This document shows positions 29,373 through 40,300 of a stretch of 64,000 nt of DNA, one piece after another. Within the stretch, counting starts at the first letter, position 1. Every line of letters begins with the position of its first letter. The notes beneath the pieces are model-generated. The model worked only from the letters and a program-made list of their open reading frames with translations, was not told where the DNA came from and made no database searches. This stretch comes from Winslowiella toletana (GTDB taxonomy: Bacteria > Pseudomonadota > Gammaproteobacteria > Enterobacterales > Enterobacteriaceae): positions 682,001 to 746,000 of the forward strand of contig NZ_JAGGMQ010000001.1 of NCBI RefSeq assembly GCF_017875465.1. Direction: 5' to 3'. Made by a program: the position numbers and the translations under genes.

Positions 29373-30502
29373 TACCAGTTATGCAGTTGTTGAGTAGTGC
29401 TGACCCCGTAACGAAGTGTGTTAATTGTTGGCAGCAACTGGTTGATAACACGGTTCCAACGGGTCAACGGCGTTGCGGTGACATAGACAATGTCGTAAGG
29501 CTGCAACTGGAACTCAGTTCCCATCACCATCGCGGTCGCATCAGAGGTATCTAACTGATAGATGTTGGCCATTTTGCCGCCCTGTCCACGGTTAGGACGG
29601 ATAACAAATACGCCGGTAGCATTGGCGGCGGTCTGATCCAGACCTTCTGAATTACCCAGCGCCTCGGTCAGCGTCATCCCGCTGCGGTCCATCTTCAGCG
29701 TCTGCTGTTTATTCACTTCACCCATAACAAAGACTTTCAGGTCATCGTTACGCGGCACATAGAGAATATCGCCCGGATAGAGCAGACGGTTCTGCGTCAG
29801 ATCGCCGTTCTGCATCAGGGCCTGCAACGAAATACGCTGTTCACGACCGTTATGCGTCAACACCACATTACGCCAGTCAGCATTCTGACCCATACCGCCT
29901 GCGCGGTTGATGGCGTCAAGAACCGTCAGCGGAATGTTGGTGATGGCTTGCTGCCCGGAGGTGCCGACTTCACCAGTCACATAGACTTTCTGCGAGCGGA
30001 AACCGGCGATATTGACGTCAACCTGCGGACTTTCAATATAGGTGGTCAGGCGGTTTTGAATTTCATTGCGGACTTGCTGAATGGTTTTGCCGACGACATT
30101 AACCTTACCAATATAAGGATAGAAAATCGTGCCGTCAGAGTGGACCCAGTTGCCGGTGTCACTGGCGCTACGATACTGACCCGCTGGCGTGGTTAACTCC
30201 GGATGATCCCAGACGGTAACGCTAAGCACATCGCCCACACCGATACGGTATTCATAGGCAGCCAGCTCCTGGTCGAGCTGAGGGTTCGGTCGCGCGGTGA
30301 CCGGCGCCTGACGCATCTGCTCAATCAGCATTGGCGTCATCGGGAAGACATTGACCATTTTATCAATATCATAATCAGCATCTTGCTGTTTAATAACATC
30401 CTTACCGCTGGTTGAAACGCCTTGGCCTGGAACAATGGTACAGCCACTGATAAGTGTTATCGACACCAGCAAGGGTGCCAACTTGAGTTTTGATTTCATC
30501 AT
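29372..30502 (-). CDS. wza: Outer membrane polysaccharide export lipoprotein Wza
   Basis: 376 aa. Signal peptide with lipobox LISGC (lipidated Cys near residue 21). A polysaccharide export (Poly_export) domain with [21 protein letters not shown] and [20 protein letters not shown], followed by SLBB repeats (about 170-330; [26 protein letters not shown]) and a C-terminal amphipathic helix ending [19 protein letters not shown] that forms the outer-membrane pore in Wza octamers. It is the first gene of the EPS operon, with a leader of about 400 bases after the JUMPstart element. Confidence 0.97.
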   Translation of the reverse strand: MMKSKLKLAPLLVSITLISGCTIVPGQGVSTSGKDVIKQQDADYDIDKMVNVFPMTPMLIEQMRQAPVTARPNPQLDQELAAYEYRIGVGDVLSVTVWDHPELTTPAGQYRSASDTGNWVHSDGTIFYPYIGKVNVVGKTIQQVRNEIQNRLTTYIESPQVDVNIAGFRSQKVYVTGEVGTSGQQAITNIPLTVLDAINRAGGMGQNADWRNVVLTHNGREQRISLQALMQNGDLTQNRLLYPGDILYVPRNDDLKVFVMGEVNKQQTLKMDRSGMTLTEALGNSEGLDQTAANATGVFVIRPNRGQGGKMANIYQLDTSDATAMVMGTEFQLQPYDIVYVTATPLTRWNRVINQLLPTINTLRYGVSTTQQLHNW

Positions 30503-30911
30503 TGAATTATCATCGCTATTGCTGATTTATTGTCTAAAGCGGTCAATGCCGCAAAGTGTTCGTGAATCGTGTCTCACCCACGTCCAGCTTTATCCCCAAC
30601 TATTCTCGTTCCGTCATCAGATATTCGCCCTCGAAATTGCGCACAAAAGTTGCTGACTTAATGCAGCCTTTTAAGAGTTTTGACAAGATTCACACCACCG
30701 GACCAGGGGAAGTGTAGCAACATGCGGCGCGCCGACAAGCTGTAACTCTCCGAATCCCCTGATTTTTCCCGAACTTATTACCGTAAACAGGTAGCTGAGT
30801 TCAGTAAGAAAAGGTTAATTCCGCAGATTTAACTGGCATTAATCTTAAAATAGCGCAATTAACGATATTTATGTTGACGTGCATTATTTAATATACATCG
30901 TCGATTTTAAG

Positions 30912-30947
30912 CACGCTACCGCCCCTGGCTTTCAGCTACCAATGCTG
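30912..30947 (-). promoter_or_regulatory. JUMPstart with ops element, EPS operon
   Basis: The minus strand reads CAGCATTGGTAGCTGAAAGC and then CAGGGGCGGTAGCGTG, a near-complete match to the 39-base JUMPstart consensus, ending in the exact ops element GGCGGTAGCGTG (30912-30923). It lies 410 bases upstream of wza in the correct orientation. It should recruit RfaH so that polymerase reads through the internal terminators of the EPS operon. Confidence 0.95.
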
Positions 30948-31148
30948 TTAAATCCGGAACAGTGCTATTTGTGAGTGACGAATAAGTGAGCTTTTATTAC
31001 CCGAGCTTAAAAATCGCCAATAAAACTTTTGGTAATCACTACTGTCAATCAGACAGAGGTAATCAGTAACTGGCGACTAATGTTATGGCTAGATTTTTAT
31101 ACTATTGATCGTTCGTTACAAGCTTGAGTATGCAAAACCAGGGCACTT

Positions 31149-31162
31149 TCAGAATAAGACTA
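31149..31162 (-). promoter_or_regulatory. Candidate RcsAB box upstream of wza
   Basis: TAGTCTTATTCTGA (minus strand) keeps the right half of the RcsAB box consensus exactly and part of the left half (10 of 13 positions of TRVGAAWAWTSYG). It sits about 650 bases before the wza start and about 55 bases upstream of a weak -10. RcsA/RcsB control of wza/amsG-type promoters is well known in the family, but this site is only a weak sequence match. Confidence 0.35.
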
Positions 31163-31381
31163 ACAAAATCAAAATTTAAATGTTATTTTTCAAATACTTA
31201 CATAAAACCGCAAAGCGGGCGATTTCCAGAGTAATCCATGTTGATAATAATATTTTTGCGATTTCAATCTTTGTTTGCTGTAATTTCCACCGGTTATAAA
31301 TGCACAGACCATATAAAGGCGTAGAATGGTTATACAATTTCCATGCCCCTTTATGGAGCTAACATCTTAGTGCCAGTGCAA

Positions 31382-31411
31382 TTGAATTTATTTTAGGAAT
31401 TATCTTATACT
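31382..31411 (+). promoter_or_regulatory. Sigma-70 promoter of yegH
   Basis: TTGAAT (31382-31387) and TATACT (31406-31411) with an 18-base spacer lie about 80 bases upstream of the yegH start. The spacer holds TAGGAATTATCTTA, which scores about as well against the RcsAB box as the wza-proximal site; this may be chance. Confidence 0.6.
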
Positions 31412-31489
31412 GCATTGCATTCTGGCTATTCTCACTTCACTATCAGCATTAATCTGATTAATGTTCTGCAATAAGGTAAATTACGTCGT

Positions 31490-33067
31490 ATGGAATGGAT
31501 CGCTGATCCTTCAATTTGGGCCGGTCTGGTCACGCTTATCGTGCTGGAGCTGGTTTTAGGCATTGATAACCTCGTCTTTATCGCCATTCTGGCGGAGAAA
31601 CTGCCACCGGCACAGCGTGACCGCGCGCGCGTCACTGGTCTGTTGCTGGCTCTGGTTATGCGGCTGTTGCTGCTGGCCTCTATCTCCTGGCTCGCGACCC
31701 TTACCGCGCCGATTTTCACCATTGTGGGGCACCCTTTTAGCGCACGTGACCTGATTATGCTGGTCGGCGGGGTATTTCTGCTATTTAAAGCCACGGTGGA
31801 GCTTAATGAGCGGCTGGAGGGCAAAGACGAGGAGCAAAATCCGCAGAAACGCGGGGCGCGCTTCTGGCCGGTCGTGGCACAGATCGTCGTACTGGATGCC
31901 GTGTTTTCGCTGGATTCGGTGATCACTGCGGTTGGTATGGTCGATCACCTTGCGGTGATGATGGCCGCAGTGATTGTGGCGATTTTCCTGATGCTGCTGG
32001 CCAGCAAACCGCTGACGCGTTTTGTGAACAGCCATCCGACGATCGTCATCCTGTGCCTCAGTTTTCTGTTAATGATTGGCTTTAGTCTGGTGGCTGATGG
32101 TTTTGGTTACCATATTCCCAAAGGCTATCTCTACGCCGCCATCGGCTTCTCAGTGATTATCGAAAGTCTGAACCAGCTGGCGCATTTTAATCGCCGCCGC
32201 TTCCTGTCAGCAAAACTACCGCTGCGCAAACGCACCGCGGAAGCCGTGCTGCGCCTGCTGCGTGGTCATCATGAGAATGCCGAACTGGATGCGGAAACCT
32301 CTTCACTGGTGGCCGATCACCATGAGAGCAATGGTATTTTCAATAAGCAGGAACGGCTGATGATCGCCCGGGTGCTGGGCATGGGACAACGCAGCGTCAG
32401 TAGCATTATGACCTCGCGCCATGATATTGAAAATATTGACCTCAGTGATCCGCCGGAAGAGATTATGGCGCAGCTGGACCGTAATCAGCACACGCGCATT
32501 ATTATCACCGATAACAGTGATGAACCGCTGGGTGTGGTGCATATCATCGATCTGCTGCACCAGTCGTTGCATGAGAACTCACTCGACCTGCGGGCGCTGA
32601 TCCGTCAGCCGCTTATCTTCCCTGAACAGTTACCGCTGTTGCAGGCGCTGGAGCAGTTCCGCAGCGCGCGCACGCACTTTGCGTTTGTGGTCGATGAATT
32701 TGGTTCGGTCGAAGGAGTGGTAACGCTCAGTGACGTGATGGAAACCATCGCCGGAAATCTGCCGAATGAAAATGAGGAGCTGGATGCGCGTCATGACATT
32801 ATGCAGAACGAGGATGGCAGCTGGACCGCCAACGGCTATATGCCACTGGATGACCTGGTGATGTATCTGGCGTTACCGCTGGATGAGAAACGCGAATACC
32901 ACACCATCGCCGGGCTGCTGATGGAGCATCTGCAACGTATTCCGCAGGAAGGAGAGGAGGTGCAGATTGGTGATTATCTGTTCCGCACTTTGCAGGTTGA
33001 AAGCCACCGCGTGCAGAAAGTACAGATTATCCCGGTGAATATGCCGGAACCGGATTACGAGGTGTAG
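31490..33067 (+). CDS. yegH: TerC/CBS/CorC-domain inner membrane protein YegH
   Basis: 525 aa, close to E. coli YegH throughout. N-terminal TerC-type membrane domain (about 1-240) with [20 protein letters not shown] and [18 protein letters not shown], where the acidic residues are thought to bind metal; then a pair of CBS domains (about 300-425; [35 protein letters not shown]) and a C-terminal CorC/HlyC transporter-associated domain (about 440-520). Its role is uncertain; related TerC proteins have been linked to metal (manganese) export during membrane protein metallation. It is divergent from wza and convergent with asmA, as in E. coli. Confidence 0.95.
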   Translation: MEWIADPSIWAGLVTLIVLELVLGIDNLVFIAILAEKLPPAQRDRARVTGLLLALVMRLLLLASISWLATLTAPIFTIVGHPFSARDLIMLVGGVFLLFKATVELNERLEGKDEEQNPQKRGARFWPVVAQIVVLDAVFSLDSVITAVGMVDHLAVMMAAVIVAIFLMLLASKPLTRFVNSHPTIVILCLSFLLMIGFSLVADGFGYHIPKGYLYAAIGFSVIIESLNQLAHFNRRRFLSAKLPLRKRTAEAVLRLLRGHHENAELDAETSSLVADHHESNGIFNKQERLMIARVLGMGQRSVSSIMTSRHDIENIDLSDPPEEIMAQLDRNQHTRIIITDNSDEPLGVVHIIDLLHQSLHENSLDLRALIRQPLIFPEQLPLLQALEQFRSARTHFAFVVDEFGSVEGVVTLSDVMETIAGNLPNENEELDARHDIMQNEDGSWTANGYMPLDDLVMYLALPLDEKREYHTIAGLLMEHLQRIPQEGEEVQIGDYLFRTLQVESHRVQKVQIIPVNMPEPDYEV

Positions 33068-33072
33068 TTGGC

Positions 33073-33137
33073 GGGCGGCGAAAACGCCGCCCCTGCCATT
33101 GTGCACATCCGCAACACGGGCGGCGAGAACGCCGCCC
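33073..33137. repeat. Palindromic repeat pair between yegH and asmA
   Basis: Two copies of GGGCGGCG-N4-CGCCGCCC (33073-33092 and 33118-33137) in the same orientation, 45 bases apart, fill the 70-base gap between the convergent genes. Each can fold into an 8-bp hairpin. No T-run follows. The downstream flank CTAC of the second copy supplies the asmA stop codon (TAG on the minus strand at 33140-33138). Confidence 0.85.
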
Positions 33138-34976
33138 CTACTTCAGTAACTTCTTCGCATCATCGTTATATTTGCTGTCCGGATTACGCTGGATCCAGTT
33201 ATTCAGCCGCGATTTCGCTTCATCCTGAATACGCTTACGCAACAGCTGATCGACCGGCAGCGAATATTGCAGTCCATCCCATGCCCCGTACAGACGCAGC
33301 GGCACGGCGGTATTGCTTAGTGTCTGCACCAGCGCATTATCTCCCTGCCAGCCGCTGATCACTTTAATATTAAAGGTAATATCGCACTGCTGTTTATCAA
33401 GATCGATAACCCCTTTCCCTGCCAGATCGAGCAGCGCAGAGCGCCCTTGCAGGTTGACCAGCGCCATGGATCCATTATCCAGCTGCAGCGAACCTTTTAA
33501 CTGCTGAACTTCGGTATAGTTGGCTTCACTGGCGCTACCACGCACCTGATCGCTGCTGCGCTCTACAGCGCGCTGCACCATCTGCTGGAAGTTAAGACCG
33601 GCCAGCCGTGCATTATCCATGCTGATTTCGGCATTACCGCGCCAGTTTTGCTTAAAGTCGGCGACGCTTAAGCCATTGCCACGCAGATTACCCGCCATCG
33701 ACAGCTTGCCGCTGACGGTTTCCGGTAATTCAAAGCCTTTTAACAACGGGGCAAGTTCAATCGCATGCAATTGTGGCTGAAACGCCACTTTGCTCTGCGC
33801 TCCGCTCAGGCTAATGATGCCCGGCACCGAGAAATCACCGCTGCCTGATTTGCCGCTCAGAGTATTAATCGCAATCTGGCCACGATCATTACGGGCGGCA
33901 AACATCAGCTGATTAAAATCCATGCCGCGCCAGCGCAAGGCATCGATCTGCATTTTTACCTCTGCGGTAAAATCATTAAGCGGCGTGTTGGCGCTGTTGC
34001 GATCGGCTGGCTGGGAAATCACCGGCGCGCGACCGGAAAGCTGGGCCTGTGCCGTTGGACTATTCTCTCCCTGCGCAGCGGGATCATGGCCGGTCAGCGC
34101 ATCCACATCCAGCTTCGCGGAATGCAGATCGATATTCAGATTCGGCACCGCGCCCAGTTTGCCGGATATCGTGCCGTTCAGCTGACTGTCGTTAACCGAT
34201 AGCGCCAGATTTTTCAGCGTAAATTGCTGGCGATCATTCAGCCATTCGGCCAGTAAACTGCCCTCACCTTTCAGACCCTGCGGCGGCAGATCGGCGCCTT
34301 TTAACTCCCAGCTTAACTGCTGAATATTGCCGGTAAGCTGCTGCGGATACTGCGCCACATTCATATCGCCTTTGAGCGCCAGCTGCAGTTCACGCTGGTC
34401 ACGGCTGACGCGGGTGCTTAGCTCCACGCGCGCCTGTTTGCGATCGTCCTGTGACAGATCCAGATTAATATCGCGGAAATTGATCTGTTCGCCGCCAGCC
34501 TGCTGCCAGACCAGCAAACTGTCCACCACCTGCAACTGGCCAATATCAAATTTCCAGCCGCTAACTGCTTCAGGCGCAGGCGTGTCAGAAGGGCCAACCG
34601 GTGCATCCTGCGGACGCTGCGCATCACTTTCCGGCGTCAGGCGCACCACCGCATTTTTCAGCATCACCTGTTTGACGCTGAGCTGATGGGAGAATAACGG
34701 CAGAAGATTAACATCGAGGCGCATATTTTCCGCAGCAACCAGCGGTTGCTGCGCCCCGGGCGCGGTAATGGACATACGGCCGGCGAGAATACTCAGCTGT
34801 GGCCAGACGTGCCAGCGCAGATCGCCTTCCAGCGTCAGCTTATAGCCGCTACGCTGTTCAACCTGCTGAACCATATAGGCACGAAAATCGTTGGGATTCA
34901 CCAGCAGTACCAGCGCGGACATTCCTGCCACAATCACCACCAGCAAAATGCCCAGCGCGGTAATCAATCTTCTCAT
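33138..34976 (-). CDS. asmA: Outer membrane assembly protein AsmA
   Basis: 612 aa (E. coli about 617). One N-terminal membrane anchor (about 3-26), then a long AsmA domain rich in beta-strands in the periplasm, with FRAYMVQQVEQRSGYKLTLE near the start and the conserved C-terminal AsmA_2 region (LQGRSALLDLAGKGVIDLDK, WDGLQYSLPVDQLL). AsmA-like proteins form groove-like bridges thought to move phospholipids between membranes; loss affects OMP assembly and LPS. It is the third gene of the udk-dcd-asmA group, 34 bases after dcd. Its stop codon abuts a palindromic repeat. Confidence 0.95.
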   Translation of the reverse strand: MRRLITALGILLVVIVAGMSALVLLVNPNDFRAYMVQQVEQRSGYKLTLEGDLRWHVWPQLSILAGRMSITAPGAQQPLVAAENMRLDVNLLPLFSHQLSVKQVMLKNAVVRLTPESDAQRPQDAPVGPSDTPAPEAVSGWKFDIGQLQVVDSLLVWQQAGGEQINFRDINLDLSQDDRKQARVELSTRVSRDQRELQLALKGDMNVAQYPQQLTGNIQQLSWELKGADLPPQGLKGEGSLLAEWLNDRQQFTLKNLALSVNDSQLNGTISGKLGAVPNLNIDLHSAKLDVDALTGHDPAAQGENSPTAQAQLSGRAPVISQPADRNSANTPLNDFTAEVKMQIDALRWRGMDFNQLMFAARNDRGQIAINTLSGKSGSGDFSVPGIISLSGAQSKVAFQPQLHAIELAPLLKGFELPETVSGKLSMAGNLRGNGLSVADFKQNWRGNAEISMDNARLAGLNFQQMVQRAVERSSDQVRGSASEANYTEVQQLKGSLQLDNGSMALVNLQGRSALLDLAGKGVIDLDKQQCDITFNIKVISGWQGDNALVQTLSNTAVPLRLYGAWDGLQYSLPVDQLLRKRIQDEAKSRLNNWIQRNPDSKYNDDAKKLLK

Positions 34977-35010
34977 CCGACCCTCTTATTTCACCTGAAC
35001 ACCCAGGCTA

Positions 35011-35592
35011 TTAATCTTTGTCAATCCGACTGGCATCCGCGCCCTGCTGATCCCTGTATTTCGCATCCTGACGACGGTTATACGGACGCGCGGCCGGACC
35101 TGAAAGTGGTTCGAAACTCAGCGCGCCAATCAGCATCCCCGGACGTAACGCCAGCGGCAGCTTACCGGAATTATAGAACTCCAGCACAATACGCCCCTGC
35201 CAGCCGGGATCAATACGGTGTGCAGTAACGTGAACCATCAATCCTAGTCGCGCCAGCGAAGAACGGCCATCTAACCAGCCTACCAGATCATCAGGCAGGG
35301 TGACGGATTCATAGGTCACCGCCAGCGCCAGCTCGCCAGGATGCAGGTAGAAAGCCTCCCCTTCCGGCAGCACAATTTCATCGCTCATCACGCGATCCAG
35401 CGCGGCGCTGACTTCATCTTTAGGACCGCTTAAGTCAATAAAGGCAGCGGTATGACCGCGAAAGGTGCGAAATTTATTGCCGAGGCGCACATCCACAGTG
35501 GCGCCGCTGATGCGCTCCTGCGGCGGACGTGGCGTAATGTCCAGCTTGCCACTGTCAAGCCAGGCTTCGATGTCGCGGTCGCATAATCTCAT
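35011..35592 (-). CDS. dcd: dCTP deaminase
   Basis: 193 aa, the exact E. coli length. Starts [17 protein letters not shown]. Trimeric dUTPase-fold enzyme with [35 protein letters not shown] (nucleotide binding; RSSLARLGL) and [20 protein letters not shown] with the catalytic glutamate (Glu near 138). It deaminates dCTP to dUTP, the main source of dUMP for dTTP synthesis. It is between udk and asmA with short gaps, so a pyrimidine-nucleotide pair is co-transcribed with the envelope gene. Confidence 0.97.
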   Translation of the reverse strand: MRLCDRDIEAWLDSGKLDITPRPPQERISGATVDVRLGNKFRTFRGHTAAFIDLSGPKDEVSAALDRVMSDEIVLPEGEAFYLHPGELALAVTYESVTLPDDLVGWLDGRSSLARLGLMVHVTAHRIDPGWQGRIVLEFYNSGKLPLALRPGMLIGALSFEPLSGPAARPYNRRQDAKYRDQQGADASRIDKD

Positions 35593-35625
35593 CGTCGTCT
35601 ACTCCCTGAACGGATTAAAGGCATG

Positions 35626-36267
35626 TTATTCGAAGAACTGATTAATCTTCGCTTTCAGAATATCAATCGCGATACGGTTTTTGCCGCCGCGCGGCACGAT
35701 AATGTCAGCATACTGCTTGGAAGGCTCAATGAATTGCAGAAACATCGGGCGTACCGTCTTCTGATATTGCGCCATCACCGAGTCCATGGAACGCCCGCGC
35801 TCATTCACATCACGCTTCATACGGCGCATCAGGCAGATATCCAGCGGCGTATCGACAAAAATCGAGAAATTCATCTCCTGACGCAGGCGCGCATCGGTCA
35901 GCAGCAGAATGCCTTCAAGGATAATCACTTTTTTCGGCTTAAGATGGATGGTCTCTTTGGTGCGGGTGTGATCAACATAGCTGTAAACCGGCAGTTCAAT
36001 ATCCTGACCGGACTTCAGCATCTGCAAATGTTGCAGTAACAGATTGTGGTCCATCGCACTGGGATGGTCGTAGTTGGTTTTAACCCGCTCTTCCATGGTG
36101 AGGTGGCTTTGGTCTTTGTAGTAGCAATCTTCCGGGATCACGCCGATATGTTCGTCGCCAACCTGGTCACGCACTTCACGGTACAGGGTACTGGAAATTA
36201 AACTTTTACCCGACGCTGAAGCGCCTGCGATTCCTACAATGACGCATTGGTGAGACTTGTCAGTCAT
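35626..36267 (-). CDS. udk: Uridine/cytidine kinase
   Basis: 213 aa from the ATG at 36267-36265 ([20 protein letters not shown]), which gives the exact E. coli length and start; ten upstream in-frame residues are discarded. P-loop [32 protein letters not shown], and [22 protein letters not shown] with the lid arginines. It phosphorylates uridine and cytidine in pyrimidine salvage. It is the first gene of the udk-dcd-asmA group. The 284-base gap on its right, shared with the divergent PAP2 gene, must hold both promoters; I see only a short TTTCCC/GGGAAA hairpin there. Confidence 0.97.
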   Translation of the reverse strand: MTDKSHQCVIVGIAGASASGKSLISSTLYREVRDQVGDEHIGVIPEDCYYKDQSHLTMEERVKTNYDHPSAMDHNLLLQHLQMLKSGQDIELPVYSYVDHTRTKETIHLKPKKVIILEGILLLTDARLRQEMNFSIFVDTPLDICLMRRMKRDVNERGRSMDSVMAQYQKTVRPMFLQFIEPSKQYADIIVPRGGKNRIAIDILKAKINQFFE

Positions 36268-36551
36268 ATAATTAAAGACCTGATAACTATGTGACAAATC
36301 GATAAGGCAGCACTACAGTGCCCGGCCCTATTGACTGGTCAGGAATGAGAGGGGTGATTCGCTGGCAATTATAGGGATTTAGCGGATTTGATGCCAGAAA
36401 AAAGCAGCATCCGGCTTTTCAGACTTTCCCTTTAGGGAAAAACACCGTTCACCAGTAAACTACTTAGCCGGTATTCGGATGTTATTTATCCGCATTTGAT
36501 CGATTCCGCACCGTCCGGCCTGCAGTAACCGTGCAATTAACAAGGAAATCT

Positions 36552-37199
36552 ATGTCCTGGAGAACGTTAACCTATTTCGGTGACAGTATGCTGCTGATCC
36601 CCACCGCAGTGATTATTGCGCTGGTGATGCCGTGGAAAAACGACGATCGGCGCGCCGTATGGTTCTGGATCACCACTTTCTGTCTGGCCGGGTTAATTGT
36701 CAGTGTGTCGAAAATCGCTTTTATGGGCTTCGGTATAGGCAGCGCGCGCTTTAATTTTACTGGTTTCAGCGGCCATAGCGCGATGTCCGCCACCCTGTGG
36801 CCGGTGATGCTGTGGCTGCTTACTGGCCGTCTGCCGCTGTTCTGGCGTGCGATGGCGATTGGTGTTGGTTATCTGATCCCACTGCTGGTCGGGCTGTCGC
36901 GGCTGGTGCTGCATGCGCACTCCACCAGTGAAGTGATTAGCGGCTTACTGCTTGGGTATACGCTCAGTAGCGCATTTTTAGTCTCGCAGCGCAGCGCCCA
37001 CCTGAAAAGCTTTAGCGTGATGCAACTGGGCGTCGCGCTGCTGTTGCCACTGTTGCTGTTAGGCCATGGCCGCATTGCCGGTACACAAGATTTCCTCGCG
37101 CAACTGTCCACCAAAATTGCCGGGGTAGAGAAACCCTGGACCCGCCACGAGATGCTCAAACAGGCGCGTCAGTCCCACTCTGTCAATGAATGGCGCTGA
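36552..37199 (+). CDS. PAP2-family membrane phosphatase
   Basis: 215 aa from the ATG at 36552, with AAGGAA 6 bases upstream; an earlier in-frame start adds seven residues before that site. About six membrane segments. The acid-phosphatase (PAP2) motifs are visible as GFSGHSAMSATLWPVMLWLL (core GFSGHSAMSA) and LSRLVLHAHSTSEVISGLLL with the nucleophile-histidine region SRLVLHAHS. Such proteins dephosphorylate lipid pyrophosphates (for example undecaprenyl pyrophosphate or phosphatidylglycerophosphate); the substrate here is unknown. It lies between udk and dgcE, where E. coli K-12 has no such gene, and is divergent from udk. Confidence 0.88.
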   Translation: MSWRTLTYFGDSMLLIPTAVIIALVMPWKNDDRRAVWFWITTFCLAGLIVSVSKIAFMGFGIGSARFNFTGFSGHSAMSATLWPVMLWLLTGRLPLFWRAMAIGVGYLIPLLVGLSRLVLHAHSTSEVISGLLLGYTLSSAFLVSQRSAHLKSFSVMQLGVALLLPLLLLGHGRIAGTQDFLAQLSTKIAGVEKPWTRHEMLKQARQSHSVNEWR

Positions 37200-37340
37200 A
37201 AAGCGCCGTCAATCGGTCGAATAACGCATAAATTTGATTTGCCACAGGCATTGCACAACGGATGTGCTAGCATGCAAATAGATTAATTATTGTGATAGAT
37301 TCGGCCTGTTCGGCTCTCAGGCACGCAGCTGGAACCGTTG

Positions 37341-40300
37341 ATGACGACAGATATTTTACCCTTCCGACATACCACGCCACTCTGGCGCACAGCTTTCATT
37401 CTGGGAGCATTAAGCTTTCTGCTGACGCTATTCTGTCTTGAACTGATTATGATCAGTGGACATATATCACCGCTGTGGTTTCCTACCGCGTTAATGACTG
37501 TGGTGATATTCCGTTATCCTGCCCGCGCGCTGCCGCCGATTCTGCTGTGTTGCATGGTCGCCGTTATCGTGGCTAATGCGCTAATCTTTGGCCCCTCCAG
37601 CGCCAGTATTACTTTCCCGATGGTCAATTTGCTGCAGGCGCTGATCGGCGGTTTTTTGCTGCGTCTGCTGCTGGACCGCCAGAATCCGCTAAACTCGCTG
37701 ACCAGCTGGTACAAAATGATGCTGGCGGTGGGCGTGCTCACCCCATTACTGGGCGGCTTAATGGCCAGCGCGTTATTACCTCAAACCCACACCACCACCC
37801 TGCACTTTTTTATCACCTGGGTGATTTCAGAAGTGATCGGCATGCTGTCGCTCGGCCCGGTGGCGCTGCTGTGGCAATCTGGCTACTTCCGCAAACAGCT
37901 GCGCAGACCGGCGCGTATTGAGGCGGCGATTATCCTTGTGGTCACGCTGGCGCTAAGCTATATCGCGCTACGCTTTTTGCCATGGCCTTTTACCTTTGTC
38001 ATCGTGATTCTGTTCTGGAGCGCAGTGCGCCTGCCGCGGCTCGAAGCTTTTTTAGTCTACCTCGCCAATATCGCCATGATGTCACTGATGCTGGCGCTCC
38101 ATTTACTGGATCTGCGCGGGGTTGGTGTCAGCCAGGCCTTTATCGCCACCGCGCCCTGGCTGCCGTTTCTGCTGGCGCTGATCCCCAGCCATATGATGAC
38201 CATGGTGATGTACGCCTTCCAGGAAGAGCGCAGGAATATCAGCGACAGCGAAAACCGTTTCCGTAGCGCCATGGAGCATTCGGCGATCGGTATGGCGCTG
38301 GTCTCCACCGAAGGCGTCCTGATGAAGGTAAACAAATCGCTGTGCCAGTTTCTTGGCTATGAGCCTGACGAACTGCAACGTCTCTCCTTTCAGCAGATTA
38401 CCTATCCTGACGATCTGAATGCCGACCTTGAACAGTTCAGCGCTATGCATGAAGGTTCGATTGAAACCTACACCATGGAGAAACGCTACTATCGCAAAGA
38501 TGGCCAGATTGTCTGGGCACGCTTGTCGGTCTCGATGTCGCGCGACGCTGAGCAAAATCCGCTCTACTTTATTTCGCAAATTGAAGATATCACCGAGCTG
38601 AAACGGTCGACTGAGGTCAACCGCCTGCTAATGGAGCGGATTACGCTGGCCAATGAAGCCGGCGGCATTGGCGTCTGGGAGTGGAATTTCGTTGATGACA
38701 TGATTAGCTGGGATAAGCAAATGTATGAAATCTTCGAACTGCGCAACGGCGAACGTCCCACCTATGACTTCTGGCTGTCACGCATTGTGCCGGAAGATCG
38801 CGAAATGGCGGCGGAAGCGGTGCAGCGTGCGCTGGATCAGCAGGAAACCCTGAATGTCGAATACCGCGTCTTCAGCGCCAGAGGGATTCGTTATATTCGC
38901 TCGCAGGCTAACCGTATACTCAGCCGCGAAGGCCATATTGAGCGCATGCTGGGCGTGGCGCAGGATATTACCGAAGTGCGCGCGCTTAACGATGCGCTGT
39001 TCCAGGAAAAAGAGCGCATGCTGATCACCCTCGACTCGATTGGTGAAGCGGTTATCAGTACCGACGAAGATATGCTGGTGACCTTTATGAATCCGGTCGC
39101 CGAACGCATCAGCGGCTGGTCACAGTCTTCCGCCGCCGGTAAGCATCTCAGCACCATTTTGCATATCACTCACGGCAGAGACGGCCCGGAAATGGAGAGC
39201 CTGCTGCTGTGCGATTTACCGGCGGTAAAAACCACGCCTGACTTCGATCACGATCTGGTGCTGCATAATGCCAGCGGCGAGCAGTTTGATATTCATTACA
39301 GTATCACCCCGCTGAAAACCCTCGCCGGACGCAGTAAAGGCAGTGTGATGGTGATTCATGATGTCAGTGAATCACGGGAAATGTTAAAACGCCTCAGCTA
39401 CAGCGCCTCGCACGATATGCTGACGCGTCTGCCCAACCGTTCCAGTTTTGAACATCAGCTGAAGCGGCTGCTGGTTTCCGCCAGCGAACATCAGCAGCAA
39501 CATGTACTGATCTTTATCGATCTGGATCGTTTTAAAGCGATTAACGATACGGCTGGGCATGCTGCGGGTGACGCCCTGTTGCGTGAACTGGGCAAATTGA
39601 TGCAGTCGCAGCTACGCAGCAGCGATCTGCTGGCGCGCCTTGGCGGTGATGAGTTTGGTTTACTGTTCAGTGACTGCGCGCTCGATCACGCTAAAGAGGT
39701 GGTGCAGCGTCTGGTCACCAGCATTAATGAATACCGTTTCCTGTGGGAAGGACGGCAGTATCGCGTCGGTGCCAGCGCCGGATTAACGCAAATCCGGCGC
39801 GACAACTGCAGCAGCAGCGACGTAATGGCGCAGGCGGATCTCGCCTGTTACAACGCCAAGCACAGTGGGCGCGGCCAGATTTCAGTGTATGAAGCACGGC
39901 TGCAACCCCAGCTGCGTCCGGTGATAACCGATGACGAAATAGTGCACATTATTAATGATAGTCCGTTGCGCTTACTGGCGCGGGCAGTCGCGCCGCCACG
40001 TAAAACCCAGTCGGTCAGTTTCTGGCTGGCGGAGCTGCAACTGTTCTCCAGCACCGGACAGGTGGTTGATGAAGCCGAGTTCCGCGCCAGCCTGCACGAG
40101 TCACAGCAGCATATCGCGCTGGATCGTAAAGTGATCAACAGCTTCTATGCCGATTATGCCGAGGGGATCGCCAGTAAATCGACTGGCATTGCCCTGCCAC
40201 TCTGCGGATATAGTTTAAAAGATAACGCCTTTATTGATGAGCTGGTCGCCACTATCAGCAGCGGTAAGGTCAACGGCAATCTGCTGTGGTTTATGCCGGA

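Larger units (their letters stand above)
30503..31489. other. Divergent regulatory region wza / yegH
   Basis: A 987-base region with no credible gene. It contains the long wza leader with JUMPstart/ops (30912-30947), a weak minus-strand promoter candidate (TTGTAA at 31116-31121 and TATAAA at 31096-31101, spacing only 14), a candidate RcsAB box (31149-31162) and the yegH promoter (31382-31411). The size and layout resemble the long regulated upstream regions of amsG and wza in other Enterobacterales. Confidence 0.75.

Noticed and set aside
33073..33137. Repeat units considered as a CRISPR array
   Set aside because: Only two units, highly palindromic, no regular unique spacers and no cas genes nearby.
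33073..33137. Palindromic repeats considered as rho-independent terminators
   Set aside because: GC stems are present but there is no following T-run on either strand.
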